DNA from: Sphaerisporangium fuscum | GTDB lineage: Bacteria > Actinomycetota > Actinomycetes > Streptosporangiales > Streptosporangiaceae | NCBI RefSeq assembly: GCF_018531465.1 | Contig: NZ_JAHDTF010000014.1 | Span: 211,450-275,449, forward strand | Direction: 5' to 3' | Length of the DNA stretch: 64,000 bases | In this document: piece by piece, positions 8,279-16,409 of the stretch | Layout: every line of letters begins with the position of its first letter | How positions within the stretch are numbered: the stretch's first letter is position 1 | The notes under the pieces: model-generated | The model's database searches: none | Told to the model about the DNA's origin: nothing | The model's input: only the letters and a program-made list of their open reading frames with translations | Position numbers and translations under genes: made by a program

Positions 8279-8911
8279 TCATTCATGGCTGCCGGCGGCC
8301 GTCTGCCCGACCGTCGCGGGGGCATGGTCCGGCCGCCCCTGCACGGCGAGGACGCCGATGGCGAACAGCGCCGCGAAGAAGACTTCGTCGGGCACCAGGA
8401 ACCAGGCCCCGGGCAGCCCGAGGGCGCCGAGGAGGCACGAGACGATCAACGCGACCCCGATCCACCAGGGCAGCGTCCGCGCCCTCAGCACAGCGATGCC
8501 GAGGCAGATCGAGCCGACGACCAGCGCCAGGAGCGCGACCCCCTCGAAGGCCGCGAAACCCGGCGGTTCCTGTGCGGGGATGCCGCCGTGGCCGACCAGA
8601 TACGGCTTGACGAACGCCTCAGTGGTGCCCTCGCCGACATTGAGCATCACCAGCGCGGCGAATATGCCGACGTAGCCGACGGTGTGCAGCTTCGGCGCAC
8701 GCCCGGCGAAGGTCAGGATCACCGGCAGCCCCAGCGCGATGATGACGTCCCCGACCAGCGCGATCCCCTCGAACAGCGGCCAGTTCTGGTACCGGAACAC
8801 CTCCTCGCCGCTGCCCGGCGCGAGCAGGTTGGCGGCGAGGTAGCCCGCCCCCGCGACGATCGTGCCGACGATGAGCGCCCATCCGGCGAGGCGTCTCACG
8901 TTCACGGTCAT
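8279..8911 (-). CDS. Integral membrane protein, function unknown
   Basis: A 210-residue protein with about six hydrophobic helices (for example LAGWALIVGTIVAGAGYLAA and GIAVLRARTLPWWIGVALIV). I did not recognise a named family. ATG 8911 is preferred over ATG 8923 because GGAGGAG lies six bases upstream of it. It is divergent from the sensor kinase at 9116 with about 200 bp between, so it is a plausible target of that two-component system. Its 3' end faces the DUF2000 gene across 120 bp that holds a widely spaced inverted repeat, GTCCGTAC at 8172 and GTACGGAC at 8245. Confidence 0.7.
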   Translation of the reverse strand: MTVNVRRLAGWALIVGTIVAGAGYLAANLLAPGSGEEVFRYQNWPLFEGIALVGDVIIALGLPVILTFAGRAPKLHTVGYVGIFAALVMLNVGEGTTEAFVKPYLVGHGGIPAQEPPGFAAFEGVALLALVVGSICLGIAVLRARTLPWWIGVALIVSCLLGALGLPGAWFLVPDEVFFAALFAIGVLAVQGRPDHAPATVGQTAAGSHE

Positions 8912-9115
8912 GGTCTCCTCCATCGTTCGCAGCGCCAGGCGCTGTGCGGCGACGCCGTTCGTCGGCGGCGTGTCCTCAGCGTCGGCCCTGCGCACCCGCG
9001 GCGTCGTCGTACCGGAGTCGGCAACGGTTGATACTCCGGTCGCGAACCACGCCGCCGGAAATGCGACCTCCGGATGACGCCACGCGAGCGCGCCCGTAGG
9101 TAACTTGCGGGTGTG

Positions 9116-10339
9116 ATGAACGTGACAAACCCGGCCCAGGCCCGGGTGGAGTCGCCGACGCGTGCGTGGCTGCGGCATCGGCCGGCCGGGCTGTTCCCCG
9201 ACGCGCTGCTCGCCCTCGCGATCACAGGCTTCGCCCAGGCCGACCTCGCGTTCCATCTCGACAACTCGACGCCGTACGGCCCGATGCCGGCCGTGGTCGC
9301 CTCCACGCTGGTGGCGACCTCGATCCTGGCGTTGCGCCGGGTGACGCCGCTCGCCACCGCCGTGATCCTCGCGGTCGCGATCGCCGGGCCGATGCTGGTG
9401 ACGCCGCTGACGGTCACGCTGTGGGGCGACTTCCTGCCCATCCTGGTCGCCACCTACTCGGTGGCGCGGCACAGCGTGCCGGCGCGGGCCTTCATCGGCG
9501 TGGCGGCCGTCGGCGTCGGCTTGGTCGTGGTGTTCCTGCGCAACCCGGAGTCCGGCACCGTCGGCAACATCCCGTTCGTCGCGGTACCGCTGGCGGTGTG
9601 CTTCGTCGCCGGCCGGGTGCTGCGTGCCCGCGCCCGCAGCCACTCCGACGACCGCGCCCGAGCCCGGCAACTGGAGGCCGAACGCGAGGAAGCGATCCGA
9701 GTCGCGCTTGCCGACGAGCGCGCCAGGATCGCGCGTGAGTTGCACGACATCGTGGCTCACTGCGTCAGCGTCATGGTGGTCCAAGCGGGCGCCGCCGAGG
9801 ACCTGCTCGACCGCGACCCGCAGAAGGCGCGAGCACCGCTGCGCTCAGTCCAGGAAACCGGACGGCAGGCCGTCGGCGAACTCGGGCGCATGCTCGGCCT
9901 GCTGCGCGGGGAACGGGCCCAGCTCGCGCTCAAGCCGCAGCCGGGCACGGCCGACCTGGCCGAACTGGTCGACCACATGGCCGCGATCGGCCTGCCGGTC
10001 GAGCTCACGGTGGAGGGTTCGGGCGGCCCGCTCCCACCCGGCGTGGACCTGACCGTCTACCGGATCGTGCAGGAGTCGCTCACCAACGTGCTGAAACACG
10101 CCGCGCCGACCACCGCGCACGTCAGGCTGCACTACGACGATCAGTCCGTACGCGTGAGCATCCGCGACACCGGGCGGACAGGCGGGTCGGGCGGAGCCGA
10201 TACCGACCGTGTCGGGCACGGCCTGATCGGGATGCGCGAACGGGTCGGAATCTACGGCGGCTCGCTTGAGACGGCGAGCACACCCGGCGGTGGCTTCACC
10301 GTGACGGCACAGTTGCCGCTGGAGGCGGGCCAGCGATGA
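9116..10339 (+). CDS. NarL-type sensor histidine kinase
   Basis: A membrane histidine kinase of about 407 residues. The N-terminal 150 residues hold four or five membrane helices. The HisKA_3 dimerisation box is RARIARELHDIVAHCVSVMV, with the phosphoacceptor His in ELHD, and a HATPase domain follows (YRIVQESLTNVLKHA, then GHGLIGMRERVGIYGG). A GTG three bases upstream (9113) is an alternative start. The stop overlaps the start of the response regulator gene by four bases, making a normal two-gene operon. The signal is not known; no large extracellular domain is present, so it may sense a membrane-associated cue. Confidence 0.9.
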   Translation: MNVTNPAQARVESPTRAWLRHRPAGLFPDALLALAITGFAQADLAFHLDNSTPYGPMPAVVASTLVATSILALRRVTPLATAVILAVAIAGPMLVTPLTVTLWGDFLPILVATYSVARHSVPARAFIGVAAVGVGLVVVFLRNPESGTVGNIPFVAVPLAVCFVAGRVLRARARSHSDDRARARQLEAEREEAIRVALADERARIARELHDIVAHCVSVMVVQAGAAEDLLDRDPQKARAPLRSVQETGRQAVGELGRMLGLLRGERAQLALKPQPGTADLAELVDHMAAIGLPVELTVEGSGGPLPPGVDLTVYRIVQESLTNVLKHAAPTTAHVRLHYDDQSVRVSIRDTGRTGGSGGADTDRVGHGLIGMRERVGIYGGSLETASTPGGGFTVTAQLPLEAGQR

Positions 10340-10995
10340 TCAGGGTCCTGCTCGTCGACGACCAAGCCCTCGTACGCGGCGGTTTCCGCTCCATTCTGGA
10401 GGGTCAGGACGATATCGAGGTGGTCGGCGAGGCGGTCGACGGCATCGAGGCCATTGACCGGGGGGCCGTGCTGCAGCCCGACGTCATCCTCATGGACATC
10501 CGCATGCCGCGCCTGGACGGCATCGAGGCGACGCGCCACCTGCTGAACGGCGGCACCTGCCGGGCGCGCATCCTCATGCTCACGACATTCGATGAGGATG
10601 AGTACGTTTACCAGGCGCTGCGGGCCGGGGCGAGCGGCTTCCTGCTCAAGAGCGCACCGCCGCGCGAGCTCGCGGGAGCCGTCCGTACGGTCGCCGCGGG
10701 CGAGGCACTACTGGCACCAGAGATCACCCGGCGAATGATCGAGGACTATGTCCGCCGCCCACGGCCCGGCTCTGACCGCCCAGCCGGACTCGAGACGCTG
10801 ACCCCGCGGGAACTCGAGGTACTGAGGCTCATCGCCCGAGGCCGCTCCAACGCAGAGATCGCCGCGGAACTTTACCTCAGCGGGCCAACGGTCAAAACCC
10901 ACGTCACCCGCATCCTCGCCAAGCTGGGTCTCCGCGACCGAGTCCAGGCCGTGGTCTTCGCCTACGAATGCGGCCTCGTCCACCCCGGCCACTGA
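10336..10995 (+). CDS. NarL/LuxR-type response regulator
   Basis: A 219-residue response regulator. The receiver domain has the acidic pocket at VLLVDDQ and the phosphoacceptor Asp in PDVILMDIRMPRLDG (about residue 54), with the switch Thr in LMLTTFDEDEY and Lys in GFLLKSAPP. The LuxR-type DNA-binding domain is at the C-terminus (LTPRELEVLRLIARGRSNAE and TVKTHVTRILAKLGLRDRVQ). It partners the kinase with which it overlaps. Likely targets include its own operon and the divergent membrane protein gene. Confidence 0.92.
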   Translation: MIRVLLVDDQALVRGGFRSILEGQDDIEVVGEAVDGIEAIDRGAVLQPDVILMDIRMPRLDGIEATRHLLNGGTCRARILMLTTFDEDEYVYQALRAGASGFLLKSAPPRELAGAVRTVAAGEALLAPEITRRMIEDYVRRPRPGSDRPAGLETLTPRELEVLRLIARGRSNAEIAAELYLSGPTVKTHVTRILAKLGLRDRVQAVVFAYECGLVHPGH

Positions 10996-11061
10996 CCACG
11001 TCCCTGCAACAGACCCGCCACTGCCCCCCCGCCCGCTGGAGGCCCGCGCCGCCGGGGCCGT

Positions 11062-11280
11062 TCATGCCATCGCCGAAGGGGACCGGATCGCGGTCAGGGG
11101 AGTGGGGGTCGCCCCGCGCTCGGCCAGGTACTCCTCGAGGAGGTCGAACAGGGGGTCGATGACGAGTTTCTCCTGCTCCTCCGGCAGGTCCCAGCGGTAC
11201 CAGCCGCCAGCGTTATCGGCAGACGGGCCGAATGTCCCGGTGAGAAGGGTCCTCGGTCTCTTCGCCCTGGTGGGGGCTCG
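11062..11280 (-). pseudogene. C-terminal remnant of an unknown gene
   Basis: On the minus strand, reading into a TGA at 11062-11064, the frame encodes a protein-like stretch: GGWYRWDLPEEQEKLVIDPL followed by FDLLEEYLAERG. It has no start codon with a ribosome site, and upstream of about 11240 the frame becomes Arg/Pro-rich noise. I read it as the tail of a lost gene of about 55 residues. The family was not recognised. The rest of the 10996-11330 gap holds nothing I can identify. Confidence 0.4.
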
Positions 11281-11330
11281 GGGTTCGATGAGAAGGGATG
11301 CGCGGCAACAGCGATCAGAGGGGGCCGACC

Positions 11331-12035
11331 ATGCAGAAGAAGGTGCGGGACGTCATGACCCGGCACGTGGTCTCCGTCAACGGCAGCACCCCCTTCAAGG
11401 ACGTCGCCGAGGTGCTCGTCCATCACCAGGTGAGCGCCGTCCCGGTGGTCGACGGCGAGGGGCACGTGATCGGCGTGATCTCCGAGGCCGATCTGCTGCG
11501 CAAGGAGGAGTTCCGGGAGCAGTACTACGGCGAGGACTACCGCCCTTCCCTGCGCTCCCGGCTGCGCGGCCGCTTCGGCCGGCAGGGCGCCGACCCCGAG
11601 GACAGGGCGCGGGGCGAGACCGCGGCCGAGCTGATGAGCACCCCGGCCATCACCATCCGCTCGTACGCGGGCGTGGTCGCCGCCGCCCGCGCCATGGACG
11701 TCTACGGGGTCAAACGGCTGCCGGTGGTCGACACCGAAGGGTGCCTGGAGGGCATCGTCAGCCGCCACGACTTGATCAAGGTCTTCACGCGGCCGGACGA
11801 TGACATCGCCACCGAGATCGTCAACGGCGTCCTCGGCCCCCCGCACTGGACCGACACCTCCGGCGTCTGCGTCTCGGTGTCACAGGGGGTGGTGACCGTG
11901 ACCGGCCGGATGCCCCGCCACAGTGAGGCCCACGCCATCGTCCGGATGATCGAGCGGGTCAACGGCGTGGTCGACGTGCTCGACAGACTCACATGGGTGC
12001 ACGACGACGCCCCCTTCACCGGCAGCCCCACCTGA
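11331..12035 (+). CDS. CBS-pair protein with C-terminal BON domain
   Basis: A 234-residue protein with two CBS motifs (VRDVMTRHVVSVNGSTPFKD and ELMSTPAITIRSYAGVVAAA) separated by a basic linker (RSRLRGRFGRQG), and a BON domain in the last 70 residues (GVVTVTGRMPRHSEAHAIVR). CBS pairs bind adenine nucleotides; BON domains bind membranes or proteins. ATG 11331 is chosen because CBS homology begins directly after it. A paralogue follows 46 bp later. Such pairs are common in actinobacteria and are often redox- or dormancy-induced, but that is known of relatives only. Confidence 0.85.
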   Translation: MQKKVRDVMTRHVVSVNGSTPFKDVAEVLVHHQVSAVPVVDGEGHVIGVISEADLLRKEEFREQYYGEDYRPSLRSRLRGRFGRQGADPEDRARGETAAELMSTPAITIRSYAGVVAAARAMDVYGVKRLPVVDTEGCLEGIVSRHDLIKVFTRPDDDIATEIVNGVLGPPHWTDTSGVCVSVSQGVVTVTGRMPRHSEAHAIVRMIERVNGVVDVLDRLTWVHDDAPFTGSPT

Positions 12036-12081
12036 GAACCGACCAGGCGCCGGCCGTCAAACCCATCCCCGGAGGCCAGTC

Positions 12082-12675
12082 ATGCTCGTCCACGAGGTCA
12101 TGAGCACACCCGCCGTCACCCTCCGCCGCGAAGATCCGATACGGCACGCCATCCGGAAGCTGTACGGCCACGACATCACCGCCGCCCCCGTGCTGGGCGA
12201 CCACGGGGAACTGGTCGGGATCGTCAGCGAGATGGACCTGCTGTGCGGAGCGTTCGAACCCGATCCCCGCGCGAGTCACCGCGTGATCGGCACATCGGCT
12301 GGACCCGCGCCCCGGCGCGTCGGCAGCGTGATGTCGACCACGGTCACCACGGTGACCGAGAACACCGACGTCACGGACCTGGTCGATCTGATGATCGCCA
12401 GAAGGGTCAAGAGCGTTCCCGTGCTGCGCGATGACCAGGTGGTCGGCATGGTCAGCCGGCGTGACCTGATGGCCATGCTGGCCGCCCCCGACACCGTCGT
12501 GCGGGAGGCCGTCGTCAAGGCGCTGCGGGAGCAGTTCCCCTCCGGCCCCTCCTGGGAGGTGACGGTCCACGAGGGCGAGGTGGAACTGCACGGCCACGCG
12601 GCCGAACACCTCGACCAGATCGCCGACCTGCTGGCGCGGACCATCCCGGGGGTGAGCCGGGTCCGCCACACCTGA
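12082..12675 (+). CDS. CBS-pair protein with C-terminal BON-like domain
   Basis: A 197-residue paralogue of the preceding gene: two CBS motifs (VHEVMSTPAVTLRREDPIRH and VGSVMSTTVTTVTENTDVTD) and a BON-like tail (WEVTVHEGEVELHGHAAEHL). The linker between the CBS motifs is shorter than in its neighbour. The start has CCGGAGG upstream at 12069-12075. The two genes probably form an operon; they may heterodimerise, which is inference. Confidence 0.85.
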   Translation: MLVHEVMSTPAVTLRREDPIRHAIRKLYGHDITAAPVLGDHGELVGIVSEMDLLCGAFEPDPRASHRVIGTSAGPAPRRVGSVMSTTVTTVTENTDVTDLVDLMIARRVKSVPVLRDDQVVGMVSRRDLMAMLAAPDTVVREAVVKALREQFPSGPSWEVTVHEGEVELHGHAAEHLDQIADLLARTIPGVSRVRHT

Positions 12676-12687
12676 GGCGGCGGCCTC
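12674..12687. terminator. Short hairpin between convergent genes
   Basis: GAGGC at 12674-12678 and GCCTC at 12683-12687 form a five-base stem with a four-base loop just after the CBS gene stop, facing the convergent cupredoxin gene. It is small, so termination is only a possibility. Confidence 0.3.
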
Positions 12688-12690
12688 GCT

Positions 12691-13275
12691 CTAGCCGGTG
12701 ACGTCGAGCTCGTCGTACATGCCTCCGGCGTAGTGGCCGGGCAGGTTGCAGATCAACTCGTAATGGCCGGGCTTGAGCGTCAACGTGGTCCAGCCGGCCG
12801 AATGGGGAAGGATGCCCTCGCCGGCGCCCTTTCCGCAGGTGCGTGCCGCCTCGCCGAGCATGCCGGTCTCGTCGGCCTTCCCGTTGGCGCCGACCGGGCG
12901 CTGCCCGGGGCGGTGGCCCGGTGGCAGTGGCAGTACCACCACCTCGTGCGCCATGGTGCCGGTGTTGATCGCCTTCAGGGACACCGTCCCCTGACGTACG
13001 ACGGACGGGGCGGCCGTCAGCCGCATCGTCCCCCGCATCGCGGCCTGGGGACGGTAGCCGGGGCTGTCGTCGTGCGGCCTCCAGCTCATGCCGCCCGTGT
13101 CGGTCAAGGTCACCTTCACCACGGTGCCGGGCAACGCCGGTACTTCGCATCGTGTCGTCGGCGGAGGCGCCTCGGCTCCGCCCCGGGAGGCGCCGGCCGG
13201 CGGCCCGGCGGTCGAGGCGGCTCCCCACGCGACCGCGCCCACTGCTCCTGCCAGCAGCAGCCTCATCGCGTTCAT
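12691..13275 (-). CDS. Secreted cupredoxin (type-1 copper protein)
   Basis: A 194-residue exported copper protein. The N-terminus MRLLLAGAVGAVAWGAASTA is a signal peptide. The type-1 copper ligands are all visible: His in TMAHEVVVLPLP, then Cys, His and Met in the closing HYELICNLPGHYAGGMYDEL. That ordering is typical of sulfocyanin/plastocyanin-like single-domain proteins. I chose ATG 13275; ATG 13266 is equally possible, and a GTG far upstream (13365) adds a non-protein-like Arg-rich lead. Its role is electron transfer or copper handling outside the membrane. It converges on the CBS gene. Confidence 0.85.
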   Translation of the reverse strand: MNAMRLLLAGAVGAVAWGAASTAGPPAGASRGGAEAPPPTTRCEVPALPGTVVKVTLTDTGGMSWRPHDDSPGYRPQAAMRGTMRLTAAPSVVRQGTVSLKAINTGTMAHEVVVLPLPPGHRPGQRPVGANGKADETGMLGEAARTCGKGAGEGILPHSAGWTTLTLKPGHYELICNLPGHYAGGMYDELDVTG

Positions 13276-13526
13276 GGCCGCACCCGCGGCGTTCCACGTC
13301 TCCGCCGCTGCTCCTCCTGGCCGGGCTCCCCGCACGCGAACCGCCCGGCGGGCCCGTGCTTCCACGTCATCATGGGCCTCCTCTCCACGGGGTCTGCCTT
13401 GCCGTTCAACTTCAGGGTTCGTGCATCCGCCGGCCGCCCGTTAGGGCCATTGGCCCCACTCCCCCGGCCGAAAGACTCGGCCTGCACCGCCCGCGCACCG
13501 AGGCTCCGGCCTTTACCATTGCCCAG

Positions 13527-14186
13527 GTGACCACCTACGACGATCCTGACGCGTTCGAGTACCTGGACTTCTCGGCCCTGCCGCAGCGCCAGCAGCGGAT
13601 CCTGGCCACGATCCGGGACTGGGTGGTCAGGTACGGATATCCGCCGAGCACCCGCGAGCTCGGCGACGCCGTCGGGCTGCGGTCGTCCTCATCGGTGTCC
13701 AAACACCTCAAAAGCCTTGAGGAGAAGGGCTTCCTCCGCCGGGGCACGACGATGACCCGGCCGATCGACGTGCGTCTGTTCCTGCGGGCCTCGGCACCGG
13801 AACCGGCCGCCGACCTGGTGACCGTGCCCGTGGTCGGGGACATCGCCGCGGGCAGCCCCATCGCGGCCGAACAGCACGTGGACGACACGCTGACCCTGCC
13901 TCGTGACCTCACCGGGCGCGGCACCGTGTTCGGTCTGCGCGTGCGGGGCGACTCGATGATCGACGCCGCGATCTGCGACGGCGACATCGTCGTGGTGCGG
14001 CAGCAGCCCGAGGCGCATTCGGGCCAGATAGTCGCCGCGATGATCGACGGCGAGGCCACCGTCAAGGTGTACCGCCGGCGTGACGGGCACGTTCATCTCG
14101 AACCACGCAACCCCGCCTACGACGTCATCGACGGTGACGACGCCGTGGTGCTGGGCATCGTGGTCTCGGTCCTTCGCAACGTCTGA
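13527..14186 (+). CDS. lexA: LexA-family repressor
   Basis: A 219-residue LexA homologue. Seen: the N-terminal winged helix LPQRQQRILATIRDWVVRYG and PPSTRELGDAVGLRSSSSVS; the self-cleavage Ala-Gly in VVGDIAAGSPIAAEQ; the catalytic Ser in VRGDSMIDAAICDGDIVVV; and the Lys in GEATVKVYRR. All residues needed for RecA-stimulated self-cleavage are present. GTG 13527 is chosen since homology begins immediately after. The first residues (TTYDDPDAFEYLD) are longer and more acidic than in many LexA proteins. It could be the housekeeping repressor or a paralogue; no nrdR or SOS gene lies next to it. The last codons are copied into the tandem repeats downstream. Confidence 0.9.
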   Translation: MTTYDDPDAFEYLDFSALPQRQQRILATIRDWVVRYGYPPSTRELGDAVGLRSSSSVSKHLKSLEEKGFLRRGTTMTRPIDVRLFLRASAPEPAADLVTVPVVGDIAAGSPIAAEQHVDDTLTLPRDLTGRGTVFGLRVRGDSMIDAAICDGDIVVVRQQPEAHSGQIVAAMIDGEATVKVYRRRDGHVHLEPRNPAYDVIDGDDAVVLGIVVSVLRNV

Positions 14187-14294
14187 ACCCCACCAGAGGG
14201 CCCTTCGCAACGTCTGAACCTCCTCGGAGGGCCCCTCGCAACCTCTGAACCTCCTCGGAGGGCCCCTCGCAACCTCTGAGCCCCGATCGAGGGC
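14171..14294. repeat. Four tandem 31-bp repeats overlapping the lexA stop
   Basis: Four copies begin at 14171, 14202, 14233 and 14264. Consensus: CCYTCGCAACSTCTGA then a variable CC-rich stretch ending GGAGGGC. The first unit includes the last codons and TGA of lexA. Units contain CCTCC-TC-GGAGG and GAGGGCCCCTC, so each could fold into a small hairpin. The remainder of the 14187-14589 gap shows no gene I can support. Confidence 0.85.
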
Positions 14295-14589
14295 CCCTCC
14301 GCTCTTGCCGCCTGAGCTCCGGGGATGGCATGGTGTGCCGCATGGCTGAGAGAATCGAGTTCAGCCCCGGCCGATGAGCGTCGGCCACGAGCGCAGTGCG
14401 CTCGGCCACCGGCCGTCCATGTTCGATCACGCGTCGCGCCTGCACGCGCTGACACCGGACGCGCCCCTCCCGGACGGCGGACGCCCCTATCCCGAGCCTG
14501 TCCGGAGGACGTCCCCCTGGTCCGTACGCTCGGCCTGTTGCGATGCCTCGGGCCCGTGGCCGTGAAGGTACGCCGTCGCGGCCTTCGCC

Positions 14590-15606
14590 GTGCAAGCGGC
14601 GACCGCGAACCCGGCGCTGGACCTCGTCGCCGCGGCCGTCACTCTCGCCCAGGAGCTGGTCAGCGGCCATGCCGCCTGCCTGCCCTGGTCGTCAGGCACT
14701 CTCGAGGCGACGCTGGAGCGGCTACGGCGGCTGCTGGTCTCGGCGCGCTGGATCGATCTGCTCCAGGAGGCCGCACGATCCCCCGACGCGATGACCCGCT
14801 GGCGAGCGGGCTGGGCACAGCGCGCGGTCGGCACCCTGCCTCCGGTGCCGCCGCCTGGCCAGGACGGGTACGACCATCTCGCCGTCCACGTCGTCGTCCC
14901 CGATCCCGCCTTGTCCGGACCGGTGGAGACACGGCTGCTGGTGAACGGCCGGCCGGTCGTGGCCAAGGCGTTCCGCGCGGGCACGCCGTACCCTCCTGAA
15001 CTGCTGCTGGACGACCTGGGTGCGGCCGAGGAGCCCCGGGAGGTACGGCTGGCCGAGGCGTACCGCACCGAGGGGTGCTGCGGCGCTCTCTACGTCACGA
15101 TCGCCCGCGACGACGGCACGGTCGTCTGGCGCGACTGGCGCGACTCCTCCGGCCAGGCGGTCACGCTGGAGCCGGCCTGTTTCGCCGCCGACGCCTACGA
15201 GGAGGTGATCGGCCGGGCCGTGGGCGACCGCGGCTGGGAGTGGCGCGCCCGTACGCTCGCGTGGGAGGTGCTCCGCCTGCTGCGCGAGGATCCCGGCCTG
15301 TTGTCGGCGTGGCAGTGCGAGTTGCACCACGTGCACGCGGCGGTCGACCGGCAGGACGAGATCGAGATCATCTTCCTGCACCGGCGCCGCCCCTCCCCTC
15401 TGGAGGACTGGACGGACGACGAACCGTGGCTGCAGTTCTCACTGACCGTCCCCCTCGACGGCACGGATGTGAACAGCCAGGCGGCGCGCCTGGTGAACCG
15501 GCTGCGCGGCGACGACCCGAAGGCCTACGCCGAGATCATCAGCGGCGGCCGGGAGTTCGCCGAGATGCTCGGCTTCCCCTGGCCGGACTGCTACGAGGAG
15601 GAGTAA
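14590..15606 (+). CDS. Hypothetical protein
   Basis: A 338-residue soluble protein, not recognised. Seen: a helical N-terminal third (LDLVAAAVTLAQELVSGHAA), a beta-rich middle (HLAVHVVVPDPALSGPVETR, RLLVNGRPVVAKAFRAG), and an acidic end (WPDCYEEE). A CC pair in RTEGCCGALYVTIARDDGTV and a later WRDWRD could mark a binding site. There are no membrane segments and no signal peptide. GTG 14590 is the best start in frame, though the ribosome site is weak. It ends 52 bp before a convergent gene with a strong hairpin between. I see no clue to function from the context. Confidence 0.7.
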   Translation: MQAATANPALDLVAAAVTLAQELVSGHAACLPWSSGTLEATLERLRRLLVSARWIDLLQEAARSPDAMTRWRAGWAQRAVGTLPPVPPPGQDGYDHLAVHVVVPDPALSGPVETRLLVNGRPVVAKAFRAGTPYPPELLLDDLGAAEEPREVRLAEAYRTEGCCGALYVTIARDDGTVVWRDWRDSSGQAVTLEPACFAADAYEEVIGRAVGDRGWEWRARTLAWEVLRLLREDPGLLSAWQCELHHVHAAVDRQDEIEIIFLHRRRPSPLEDWTDDEPWLQFSLTVPLDGTDVNSQAARLVNRLRGDDPKAYAEIISGGREFAEMLGFPWPDCYEEE

Positions 15607-15612
15607 CGGCCG

Positions 15613-15642
15613 CCGCCCGATGGCCGGCCGGTCATCGGGCGG
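15613..15642. terminator. Bidirectional terminator hairpin
   Basis: CCGCCCGATG at 15613-15622 and CATCGGGCGG at 15633-15642 are perfect inverted repeats around a ten-base loop, placed between the convergent stops at 15606 and 15659. A ten-pair GC stem in this position is a good intrinsic terminator for both genes. Confidence 0.75.
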
Positions 15643-15658
15643 GGACGTCACCGGGGCT

Positions 15659-16156
15659 CTAGCAATCGCCGCTCCAGTCGACCAAGGCGATGCTGTTGTA
15701 CTGGGCCTGGGTGATGTTGACGGTGCCGCCTCTGGTCTCGTCGTAGTAGAACGGCAGACCCAGCTTCTTACGGACCCAGCCGGGGGCCATGCGCGGCCCG
15801 TCGGCCTTCACCGTGAGCACCGGGGTCCCGGCGGCGGTCTTGAAGACGAACGTCGCGTGCCACACGTCACCCGTGGTGCTCTTGACGGTGTAGACCGTGC
15901 TCTTCCAGATGTACTCGCTGTTGCCGGTCGCGTTCGGCGGTAACAGCCGAATGTACGAGTGCGCCAGATCGGGCTCCTGGTTCAGGCCGGTCTCCCGGCA
16001 GTCGCCGGCGACGATCGTCCTGGGCAGGTGGGAGTACTGATCGGCGAACGGGACGTTGAGGTTGTTCCCGGTGGCGGCTTGGGCCGCCCCCGGCAGGACC
16101 ACCCCCAGCGCGACGAACGCGCCTGCCAGGGCGGCGAGCTTACCCTTGTTCTTCAT
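15659..16156 (-). CDS. Small secreted protein
   Basis: A 165-residue exported protein. The N-terminus MKNKGKLAALAGAFVALGVV with AAQAATG gives a clear Sec signal peptide and a cleavage site near residue 28. The mature part is beta-rich with two Cys (DCRETG and the terminal WSGDC), which may form a disulfide. The family was not recognised. The promoter side contains three CGTTCC boxes spaced exactly ten bases apart, so specific regulation is likely. The TPR-type regulator gene transcribed divergently at 16410 is the candidate controller. Confidence 0.75.
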   Translation of the reverse strand: MKNKGKLAALAGAFVALGVVLPGAAQAATGNNLNVPFADQYSHLPRTIVAGDCRETGLNQEPDLAHSYIRLLPPNATGNSEYIWKSTVYTVKSTTGDVWHATFVFKTAAGTPVLTVKADGPRMAPGWVRKKLGLPFYYDETRGGTVNITQAQYNSIALVDWSGDC

Positions 16157-16222
16157 CTGTCGGCTCTCCTTGATGCTGCGGTTTCCCCGTTGGTGGAGCG
16201 TCTCCGCTCTTCACTGGGTAGG

Positions 16223-16248
16223 CGTTCCACGCCGTTCCGTCGCGTTCC
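16223..16248. promoter_or_regulatory. Three helically phased CGTTCC boxes
   Basis: CGTTCC occurs at 16223, 16233 and 16243: exactly one helical turn apart, so all on one face of DNA. Flanking bases are partly shared (GCGTTCCAC at copies one and three). They lie about 70 bp before the secreted protein gene and 160 bp before the divergent regulator gene. Inferred role: cooperative activator or repressor binding. Confidence 0.5.
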
Positions 16249-16409
16249 ACCAGAGCAGTGGCGGCCCGTTCACTAGCCGCTTACAAGGGCCGCGCGGCAT
16301 GCTCGTTGACACGCGAGCGGGGACCTGGCACGGCATCACACGCTCCGCCGGCACCCGCCCGCACGACTACCCGAACGCCGGATCGGGGATCCGACTGCGA
16401 GGAAGTGCG

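Noticed and set aside
13152..13526. Upstream extension of the lexA frame
   Set aside because: The sequence is Arg/Pro-rich and overlaps the cupredoxin gene on the other strand; LexA homology begins at GTG 13527.
16056..16409. Upstream extension of the TPR regulator frame
   Set aside because: It overlaps the secreted protein gene and lacks protein-like composition; GTG 16410 has GAGGAAG before it.
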